64,000 nt of DNA from FEN-299 sp963717945 (lineage in GTDB: Bacteria > Acidobacteriota > Vicinamibacteria > Vicinamibacterales > Fen-181). Shown piece after piece: positions 57,303-64,000 of this stretch. Position numbers and translations under genes: made by a program. Location: positions 558,001 to 622,000 of the forward strand of contig CAVQXT010000001.1 in NCBI GenBank assembly GCA_963717945.1, given 5' to 3'. A model generated the notes under the pieces. The model was not told where the DNA came from and did not search any database. It was given only the letters and a program-made list of their open reading frames with translations. Numbering within the stretch: position 1 is the first letter of the stretch; each line of letters starts with the position of its first letter.

Positions 57303-59622
57303 ATGCGGCACACATCGACTTTCCGGGGAACGGCGGGGCTGAAGGGGGCGAACCCGAGGGCCGGCCACGGTGTCGGCGTCCGGGCGGGGCTGGTGGCGGC
57401 CCTGGCGGCCTGCACGGTGATGGCCGGGTTCGCGGCTGTCGAGCCGGTGCGTCCCCACGCGCGGCTGAACAGCATCTCGGCGAAAGCCAGCGCGCGGGGG
57501 GCGTCGGTGGTGCTCGAGGCGTCCGAACCGGTCGCCTACGTGACCAGCCGGCCCGACCCGCTGACAGGTACTCGTGGACCTCCGAAACGCCACCGCGGCG
57601 GGCGTCGCCAACCGCGTGCCGGCCGCGCCGGCCGGGCCGGTCGCCGCCGTCACGGTGGAGGACGCGGTCGGGACCGACGGCGCGGCGGTCGCGCGGGTGC
57701 GCGTGCTGCTCGCGTCGCCGGCGCAGCACAGGGTCCACAGCGATCGGAACATGATCGAGGTCGACGTCGTGCCCGACGACGCCTCGCCTGGCGTGCGCCT
57801 CGCCGCCTCCCCGTCGTTGTCTGCGGCGCCGAGCCTGGCCAGGCCGGCGGGCGCGGCCGCCACGCGCCTGGAGGCCGTGCGGACAAGCGCCGGCGCGCGC
57901 TCGGTGGACGTGACACTCGCCGCCAATGGCGTGCTCGTGGCCAGCTCGACGCAGGTCATGAGGACGCCTCCGCACCGGCTGATTCTCGACTTCGCGGGCG
58001 TCACGCCCGATGTGCCGGCGGCGATCCCGGTGGACCGCGGGGCGGTCCAGCGGGTCCGCGTCGCCTCCTTCAGCGCAAGCCCGCAGGTGACGCGCGTCGT
58101 GTTCGACCTCGCCCGCTCGGTCCCGTACACCCTCAACGCGGTGGGCAACGAGCTGCACGTGAACTTCGCCGAGGGCGAGGCGTCGCCGGCCGAGGCCGCG
58201 AGCCCCGAGCCGCAGGCGCCGGTGGCCACCGCGACGCCTCGGGACGCCGAACAGCGGCCGACCCCCGCGCCGGCCGGTCCCCCGCCCGGCCCCCGCCAGG
58301 CGAACCAACCTGTCGGCCCCGCGACCGGCTCGCCGGCGACGCTTGGCCAGGTGCAGTCGGGGACCCAGCGCCGCTACACCGGCCACCCGGTGACGCTCGA
58401 CTTCCAGGGCGCGGACCTCCGGGCCGTGCTCCGCACCTTCTCCGAGATCAGCGGGCTCAACCTCGTCATCGACCCCGCGGTGCAGGGCTCGGTGGACGTC
58501 GCGCTGCGCGACGTGCCGTGGGACCAGGCGCTCGACAGCATCCTCCGCGCCAACAAGCTCGGCTACGTCGTCGACGGCACGATCGTCCGCGTCGCGCCGA
58601 TCACCGTCCTCTCCGAGGAGGAGGCCAGCCGCCGCAAGCTGTCCGAGGAGCAGGCGCTCTCGGGCGAGCTGAAGGTGATGACCAAGGCGCTCAACTACGC
58701 CGAGGCCGAGCAGCTCGCGCCGCTGCTCAAGGGCAACGCCCTCTCGGCCCGCGGGACGGTCGCCGTCGACAGTCGCACCAACACGGTGGTCATCAACGAC
58801 CTGCCGCTGTACCTGGCGAAGGCGGAGGCGCTGCTCAACTCGCTCGACCAGTCGGAGGGCCAGGTGGAGATCGAGGCGCGAATCGTCTCGACGTCGAAGA
58901 CGTTCGCCCACCAGCTTGGCGTGAAGTGGGGCTTCCTCGGGCAGGCGACGCCGGAACTCGGCAACACGACCGGCGTGTCGTTCCCCAACACGGTCACCGG
59001 CAACATCTCGGTCAACCCGTCGGGCAACACGACGGCGCTGCCCAACGTCGCCAGCCTGGTGCTCGGCAGCGTGAACGGGGGCCTCAGCCTCAACGCGACG
59101 CTGCAGGCGCTCGAGAACGAGGGACGGATCAAGGTGCTCCTGCAGCCGCGCGTGGTGACGCAGAACAACGTGAAGGCGCGCATCGCCCGCGGCCAGGAGA
59201 TCCCGTACACCACCACCGTCGCGCCGCCGGTATCCGGCGGCCAGGGCGTCGTGGTCCAGCAGCCGATGCCGACGGTGCAGTTCAAGACCGCCGCGCTGAC
59301 GCTCGAAGTGACGCCCCGCATCACGCCGGCCGACACGATCCTCCTGCAGGTGGACGTCGACAACGGGTCGCCAGGCGAGGTCCAGGCCAACGGCAACATC
59401 GCGATCAACACACAACGCGCGACGACCACCGTGCTCGTGCAGAACGGCGCCACGACGGTCATCGGCGGCATCACCTCCCAGCAGCGCAACCGGACCGACT
59501 ACCGGACGCCGGGGCTGGCGCGGATCCCGCTGCTGAAGTGGCTGTTCAAGTCCGAGACGATCGCCGACTCGGACGAAGAACTCCTCATTTTCATCACGCC
59601 GCGCGTGATGCGCGTCAAGTAA
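57303..59622 (+). CDS. pilQ: Type IV pilus secretin PilQ, interrupted by a one-base frameshift
   Basis: If the frame is corrected, about 772 residues. Frame 1 from ATG 57303 gives a signal peptide and the start of an AMIN domain (LNSISAKASARGASVVLEA, EPVAYVTSRPDPLT). At 57567-57568 one extra G breaks it; removing it continues VLVDLRNATAAGVA, the end of the same AMIN domain, in the frame that runs to 59622. Then come a second AMIN-like region, STN (VTLDFQGADLRAVLRTFSE), an N1/NOLW domain (NYAEAEQLAPLLKG) and the secretin barrel ending ELLIFITPRVMRVK. It forms the outer-membrane pilus pore. A sequencing error or a true mutation are both possible. Confidence 0.93.
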
Positions 59623-59638
59623 CGGCAGGAGGCTGAAG

Positions 59639-60181
59639 GTGACCAGGTCTCTTTTCGAAGTCTCCCGGCGGGCGTCGGCGGTGGCGATGACGCTCGCGGC
59701 GCTGGCCTTCAGCGCATCGTGCGGCAAGAGCATGATGCAGCAAGGGGACGGCTCGTCCTATCTCATCGTCGGCTCGCTGCAGGCGGCGTCCGGCTCGACG
59801 CCGGCCGCCTTCTCGGCCGTGCTGCAGTCCAGCGCCTCGGCACCCAACGACCTCGGGCAGGTCAAGCTCCGGATGGCGCTCAAGGACACGGTGTCTTCCC
59901 TGACGCCGACCGACAGCAACACGATCACCATCACGAGCTACGACATCGCCTTCGAGAACCTCACGGCCGGGTACGCGGTGCCGGCGCCCGTCACCAACCT
60001 GGCGCTGACCGGGAACATCTCGACGTCGGACGTGACCCTGACGTTCGTCCTCGTGCCGACGCAGATGAAGGCAGGTCTGGGGGGGGCGACGGCGAACATC
60101 AAGGTGACCTTCCACGGCATGGACCAGGCCGGGCACTCGGCGTCGGCCACGGCCAGCATCTACGCCACGTTCGCGCCCTAG
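59639..60181 (+). CDS. Hypothetical lipoprotein following pilQ
   Basis: 180 residues from a GTG with GGAGG upstream, 16 bases after pilQ. A signal peptide ends with FSASC, a plausible lipobox with Cys28. The rest is beta-rich and Thr/Ser-rich (SYLIVGSLQAASGSTPAAFS, NTITITSYDIAFENLTAGYA, NIKVTFHGMDQAGHSASATA), resembling an immunoglobulin-like or fibronectin-like domain. Position implies a role in pilus or secretin function at the outer membrane. I recognise no named family. Confidence 0.75.
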   Translation: MTRSLFEVSRRASAVAMTLAALAFSASCGKSMMQQGDGSSYLIVGSLQAASGSTPAAFSAVLQSSASAPNDLGQVKLRMALKDTVSSLTPTDSNTITITSYDIAFENLTAGYAVPAPVTNLALTGNISTSDVTLTFVLVPTQMKAGLGGATANIKVTFHGMDQAGHSASATASIYATFAP

Positions 60182-60273
60182 ACCGAACCGGGCCGGGCGG
60201 AGGATGACGCGTCGGGACGATGGCCTCGGCGCCGGTGGGCGGGCCGGGGTCGATCGGGCGGACAGGACGAGCC

Positions 60274-60975
60274 GTGGCTGAACACATCCGAATTGACGAA
60301 CTTCGGCGTCGGCTCCAACAGGACCCCTCGTCGATCGCGTTCGCGCAACTCGCCGAAGCGCTGCGCCGGACCGGTTGCTTCGACGAGGCCGTCGACACCT
60401 GCCGCGCCGGGCTTGTCCACCATCCCGACTACCTCTCGGCCCACGTCACGCTGGGCCGCGCCTTGATCGAACAAGGCGATCTCGAGGCCGCCCGGGTCGA
60501 ACTCAAGGGCGTGCTGGAGGTGGCCCCGGAGAACCTGGCCGCCATCCGGGGTCTGGCCGAGATCCACCAGCGGTGTGGGCAGCTGAGCGAGGCCCTCGCG
60601 CAGTTCCGCCGCGCGCTCACCCTGGCGCCGCACGACCCGGACCTCGAAGAGACGGTCTCCCGGCTCGCCGCGGGCCTCGAGGCCTCCCCGGCCCCGTCGC
60701 CGGCCCCTGAACCGGCACCGGTCGCTCCGCCCGCCGAGGCGCCCGTTCCCGCCGACGTGCCCGCGCCTGCCAACGTGATGGCTTCTGCCGAGGCGCCCGC
60801 TCCTGTCAACGTGATGGCTCCCGCCGAGGCGCCCGTTCCCGCCGACGTGTTTGCTTCCGCCGAGGCGCCCGCTCCCGCCGACGTGCCTGTCGGCTCGACC
60901 CCGGCCTCGCGGCAGGTGGAAACCCTCGAACGCTGGCTCGACGCGATCCTGGCCGACCGGGAGCGACGGGTCTAG
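60274..60975 (+). CDS. TPR protein between pil and acc genes
   Basis: 233 residues from a GTG at 60274 with AGGAC upstream; ATG at 60220 is an alternative that adds 18 residues without a fold. The N-terminal about 130 residues hold three to four tetratricopeptide units (AFAQLAEALRRTGCFDEAVD, YLSAHVTLGRALIEQGDLEA, AAIRGLAEIHQRCGQLSEAL). A low-complexity Ala/Pro/Val linker with repeated EAPxPxxV units follows, then a final helix (VETLERWLDAILADRERR). It is probably a cytoplasmic assembly adaptor for pilus or envelope complexes; the partner is unknown. Confidence 0.85.
   Translation: MAEHIRIDELRRRLQQDPSSIAFAQLAEALRRTGCFDEAVDTCRAGLVHHPDYLSAHVTLGRALIEQGDLEAARVELKGVLEVAPENLAAIRGLAEIHQRCGQLSEALAQFRRALTLAPHDPDLEETVSRLAAGLEASPAPSPAPEPAPVAPPAEAPVPADVPAPANVMASAEAPAPVNVMAPAEAPVPADVFASAEAPAPADVPVGSTPASRQVETLERWLDAILADRERRV
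60735..60890 (+). repeat. Ala/Pro-rich imperfect coding repeats in the TPR protein
   Basis: About four imperfect units start GCCGAGGCGCCC and encode AEAPVPADV, AEAPAPVNV and variants. They form a flexible linker between the TPR domain and the C-terminal helix. Unit spacing is uneven, so copy number may vary between strains. Confidence 0.6.
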
Positions 60976-61112
60976 CGATTCCCCCTCCGACAACCCCGCT
61001 CAAGCTGGACCGGGATCTCTTCACCGGGTTTTGATAGGATAGGCGTCTCAGGTTTGAGGCGAATCCCGCGGACCTCGAGCCCCGGCCTCCGGCCGGACGA
61101 GGTGGAGTGCCG

Positions 61113-61583
61113 ATGATCAACGTCGACGAGCTCAGACAGATTCTGGACCTGGTCCGCGACCACGAGCTCGGCGAGTTCGAGCTCGAGGCCGAAGGTGTCA
61201 GGCTGCGGATCCGAAAGGGCGGCGCGGTGCCGGTGCAGCCGGCCGCCGTGGCCGCCGCGATCGTCTCCCCGGCCACCCCGGCGCCGAGCGCGCCGGCGCC
61301 CACGGCCGTGGCCGTGCCCGCCATCGAGCACGACGTCGACGTCGAGCTCGCCATCGTGACCTCGCCGATTGTCGGGACCTTCTACCGGGCGCCCGAGCCG
61401 AACGCGCCGCCGTTTGTCCGGCCGGGCGACCAGGTCAAGCCGGGCCAGACGCTGTGCATCATCGAGGCGATGAAGATGATGAACAACATCGACTCGGAGT
61501 ACGAAGGCACCGTGGTCAAGGTGTTCGTGGAGAACGGCCAGCCGGTGCAGTTCGGCGAGCGGCTGTTCGCCATCAAGCGCTAG
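61113..61583 (+). CDS. accB: Biotin carboxyl carrier protein of acetyl-CoA carboxylase
   Basis: 156 residues from ATG at 61113. An N-terminal helical region (VDELRQILDLVRDHELGEFE) leads to an Ala/Pro linker (about 38-70) and the biotinyl domain (about 80-156). The biotin-accepting Lys121 is in IIEAMKMMNN, and the thumb-like segment is near TFYRAPEPNAPP, as in bacterial AccB. It carries CO2 from biotin carboxylase to the transferase in fatty-acid synthesis. accC follows after 13 bases. Confidence 0.97.
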   Translation: MINVDELRQILDLVRDHELGEFELEAEGVRLRIRKGGAVPVQPAAVAAAIVSPATPAPSAPAPTAVAVPAIEHDVDVELAIVTSPIVGTFYRAPEPNAPPFVRPGDQVKPGQTLCIIEAMKMMNNIDSEYEGTVVKVFVENGQPVQFGERLFAIKR

Positions 61584-61596
61584 GGGGCGCCCGCGA

Positions 61597-62970
61597 GTGT
61601 TCAAGAAGATCCTGATCGCCAACCGCGGGGAGGTCGCGCTCCGCGTCATCTATGCCTGCCGCGAGCTGGGCATCAAGACCGTCGCCGTGTACTCGGAGGC
61701 CGACGCCAACTCGCTGCACGTCCGGTTCGCCGACGAGGACGTGTGCATCGGGCCCGCCCGCGCGGCGCAGAGCTACCTGAGCGTGCCGGCCGTCATCAGC
61801 GCGGCCGAGGTGACCGGCGCCGACGCCATCCACCCGGGCTACGGCTTCCTGTCGGAGAGCGCCTACCTGGCCGAGGTCTGCGAGGCGTGCCACATCAGGT
61901 TCATCGGGCCCGACCCGCGCGTGATCCGGCTGATGGGCGACAAGGCGCGCGCCCGGCGCGTGATGAAGAAGGCCGGGGTGCCGGTGCTGCCGGGCAGCGA
62001 CGGGATCGTGGAGAGCGAGGAAAAGGCCCTCAGGATCGCGAAGGACATCGGCTACCCGGTGCTCGTCAAGGCCACCGCCGGCGGCGGCGGGCGGGGCATG
62101 CGCGTGGCGACCGGCCCGGCCGAGTTCGGCCAGGCGTTCAAGACCGCGCAGCGGGAGGCCGAGGCGGCGTTCGGCGTGAAGGACGTCTACCTCGAGAAGT
62201 ACATCGAGTCGCCGCGGCACATCGAGTTCCAGATCCTCGGCGACCATCACGGGACCGTCGTGCACCTCGGCGAACGGGAGTGCTCGATCCAGCGCCGCCA
62301 CCAGAAGCTGGTCGAGGAATCGCTGTCGCCGGCCATGAGCGACAAGATGCGCCGGAAGATGGGCGGCGTCGTCGTGGACGCGGCGAAGGCGGTGCAGTAC
62401 GCCAACGCCGGGACGTTCGAGTTCCTGCTCGACCAGGCCGGGAAGTTCTACTTCATGGAGGTGAACACCCGGCTGCAGGTCGAGCACGGCGTGACGGAGC
62501 TGGTGACCGGCGTGGACGTCGTCAAGGAGCAGATCCGCATCGCGGCGGGGGAGCGGCTGTCGTTCCGACAGAGCGAGGTGACCTTCAGCGGCCACGCGAT
62601 CGAGTGCCGGATCAACGCCGAGGACCCCGACACGTTCGCGCCCTCGCCGGGCACCGTGCACGTCTTCGCGGTGCCGGGCGGGCCGGGCGTCCGCGTGGAC
62701 ACGGCGTGCCACTCCGAGTGCCTGATCTCGCCGTACTACGACTCGATGATCGCCAAGGTGGTGACGCACGGGCGCGACCGCCAGGAGGCGATCGCCCGGA
62801 TGCGCCGGACGCTCGAGATGACGGTCATCGAGGGGATCAAGACCAACGTGCCCCTGCACCTGAAGATCCTCGCCGAGGCCGACTTCGCGAGCGGCCGGCT
62901 GAGCACCGCGTTCATGAACCGGTTCATGCCGGCGCCGGCGGCGGCCGGGACCCTGGCCAAGGCGGTCTGA
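61597..62970 (+). CDS. accC: Biotin carboxylase subunit of acetyl-CoA carboxylase
   Basis: 457 residues from a GTG. The ATP-grasp enzyme has KILIANRGEVALRVIYACRE, HPGYGFLSE, the glycine-rich lid ATAGGGGRGMRVA, ERECSIQRRHQKLVEE and the catalytic YFMEVNTRLQVEHGVTELV. It carboxylates biotin on AccB with bicarbonate and ATP. The accB-accC pair is standard; the carboxyltransferase subunits accA/accD are not in the window. A K+ channel gene follows after 31 bases. Confidence 0.97.
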   Translation: MFKKILIANRGEVALRVIYACRELGIKTVAVYSEADANSLHVRFADEDVCIGPARAAQSYLSVPAVISAAEVTGADAIHPGYGFLSESAYLAEVCEACHIRFIGPDPRVIRLMGDKARARRVMKKAGVPVLPGSDGIVESEEKALRIAKDIGYPVLVKATAGGGGRGMRVATGPAEFGQAFKTAQREAEAAFGVKDVYLEKYIESPRHIEFQILGDHHGTVVHLGERECSIQRRHQKLVEESLSPAMSDKMRRKMGGVVVDAAKAVQYANAGTFEFLLDQAGKFYFMEVNTRLQVEHGVTELVTGVDVVKEQIRIAAGERLSFRQSEVTFSGHAIECRINAEDPDTFAPSPGTVHVFAVPGGPGVRVDTACHSECLISPYYDSMIAKVVTHGRDRQEAIARMRRTLEMTVIEGIKTNVPLHLKILAEADFASGRLSTAFMNRFMPAPAAAGTLAKAV

Positions 62971-63001
62971 GCCGACCCTCACGCCCCCGGGACCGAAGAG
63001 G

Positions 63002-64000
63002 ATGAGCAGCACAGGCGACGGCCAGCCCGGCGGCCGGCAACTCGCGCTGGCGGTCGGCGCGCTGGTCGTCGTCATCGCCGCCGGGACCGCCGGTTACGTG
63101 GCGATCGAAGGGTGGAGCGCGTGGGACGCGTTCTACATGACCGTCATCAGCGTGACGACGGTCGGCTACCGTGAAGTGCACGACCTCTCGCGCGCCGGCC
63201 AGGTCTTCACGACCGTCCTGCTCATCACCGGCGTCGGCGCGGCGTTCTACACCATCACGCTGGTCGCCGCCGGCATCATCGAATCGCGCGTGCATCCCCG
63301 CGTCCAGGAGAGGCGAAGGGCGCGTATGATCGACCGACTGACCGACCACTTCATCCTGTGCGGCGCCGGCCGCATCGGCCTCATCATCGCCGACGAGTTC
63401 CGCCGTCAGCACGTCGCCTTCGTCGTCATCGACCGGGACCCGGACGCCGTGCACGCGGTCATCGAGCGCGGGGACCTGGCGGTGGAGGCCGACGCCAGCC
63501 GCGAGGGGACCCTCGAGCGGCTGCGGATCGGGACGGCCCGCGGCCTGATCGCGGCGCTCGGCAGCGACGCCGAGAACGTCTACACGATCATGACGGCGCG
63601 CGGCCTCAAGCCCGACCTGTTCATCATCGCGCGCGCCGACTCCGACGACGCGAAGCAGAACATGATGCGGGCGGGCGCCGACCGGGTCATCGCTCCCTAC
63701 CAGATCGGCGCCGTCCAGATGGCCCAGACCGCGCTCCGGCCCGCCGTGGTGGATTTCGTCGAACTGGCCACCAGTTCCGAGCACCTCGAGCTGACGATGG
63801 AGCAGGTGGACATCGGGGCCGGGTCCGCGCTCGCCGCCCGCACGATTCTCGACGCGAACCTGCGGCAGCGCTTCGGCGTCGTCGTCGTCGGCATCCGCCG
63901 GGGCGACGGCCACATGGAGTTCAACCCCCCGCCGGATGCGGTGATGCAGGCCGGGGACCAGCTCGTCGTGCTCGGCCGGTCCGAGCAGCTCAAGGGACTC
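63002..64000 (+). CDS. Potassium channel with RCK (TrkA) domains, partial at right edge
   Basis: The first 333 residues are in the window. One membrane helix (about 13-33), a pore helix (AWDAFYMTVISVTTVG) and a second helix (69-93) form a 2TM channel. The filter reads TVGYR with Arg57 where TVGYG is usual. An RCK_N domain (about 115-235) has HFILCGAGRIGLIIADEFRR, a Rossmann nucleotide-binding loop, and a TrkA_C domain starts about 250. It would be a ligand-gated K+ channel if the altered filter conducts. It is likely co-transcribed with accBC only by proximity. Confidence 0.9.
   Translation, partial: MSSTGDGQPGGRQLALAVGALVVVIAAGTAGYVAIEGWSAWDAFYMTVISVTTVGYREVHDLSRAGQVFTTVLLITGVGAAFYTITLVAAGIIESRVHPRVQERRRARMIDRLTDHFILCGAGRIGLIIADEFRRQHVAFVVIDRDPDAVHAVIERGDLAVEADASREGTLERLRIGTARGLIAALGSDAENVYTIMTARGLKPDLFIIARADSDDAKQNMMRAGADRVIAPYQIGAVQMAQTALRPAVVDFVELATSSEHLELTMEQVDIGAGSALAARTILDANLRQRFGVVVVGIRRGDGHMEFNPPPDAVMQAGDQLVVLGRSEQLKGL

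Overview
The window is a high-GC bacterial chromosome segment that looks like Acidobacteriota, most likely class Vicinamibacteria. The assignment rests on the mix of families: a VWFA-related secreted protein of the acidobacterial type, an M13 peptidase, DUF4139, PrsW, several SpoIIE phosphatases and a pilMNOPQ-lipoprotein-TPR-accBC order. It is inferred from gene content only; no 16S rRNA or marker tree was available. No integrase, transposase, phage gene or CRISPR array was seen.

Layout. 0-3.4 kb: a partial rhodanese gene, tRNA-Ala(CGC), a SnoaL-like protein, a coiled-coil protein, an OmpA-type lipoprotein and a VWA protein. 3.5-5.5 kb: the most notable locus, hgcA-hgcB (mercury methylation) transcribed divergently from an ArsR/SmtB-type regulator, with two face-to-face sigma70-like promoters in an unusually AT-rich spacer. 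5.5-10.4 kb: two SpoIIE phosphatases (one MASE1-PAS-PAS, one fused to a DksA/TraR-type zinc finger) and small Cys-rich proteins. 10.5-15.9 kb: M13 peptidase, amidohydrolase and DUF4139 protein. 15.9-28.6 kb: a metal-handling block of CusA- and CusB-like efflux proteins, two FKBP-type isomerases and a 2055-residue multicopper oxidase carrying about 20 tandem 39-residue repeats. 28.7-33.1 kb: PilZ protein, NarL/FixJ-type two-component pair, PrsW-like membrane protease. 33.1-40.8 kb: a secreted metalloprotease with propeller and barrel-like regions, an anti-sigma-like membrane protein with its ECF sigma factor, and an RsbW/RsbV/RsbU-like partner-switching set. 40.8-49.8 kb: Omp85-like barrel, a PPDK-like protein without the PEP-binding barrel, a DUF2007/zinc-ribbon protein and an RND pump with its adaptor. 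50.0-53.9 kb: rplM-rpsI-rpsB-tsf-pyrH-frr on the minus strand from a consensus sigma70 promoter. 54.3-64.0 kb: a sigma54-type promoter driving pilMNOPQ (pilQ has a one-base frameshift), then a lipoprotein, a TPR protein, accB, accC and a partial K+ channel with an altered selectivity filter.

How the parts fit. Three themes recur. The first is metal and redox handling (HgcAB/ArsR, CusBA, multicopper oxidase). The second is phosphatase-driven partner switching, with three SpoIIE phosphatases that could feed one RsbV/RsbW pair. The third is envelope and surface machinery (type IV pilus secretin complex, RND pumps, Omp85-like barrel, secreted proteases). The spacers also carry repeats: three 7-bp tandem arrays lie at or next to stop codons, and a hairpin repeat found in a tRNA-flanking spacer recurs in frame inside the DUF4139 gene.
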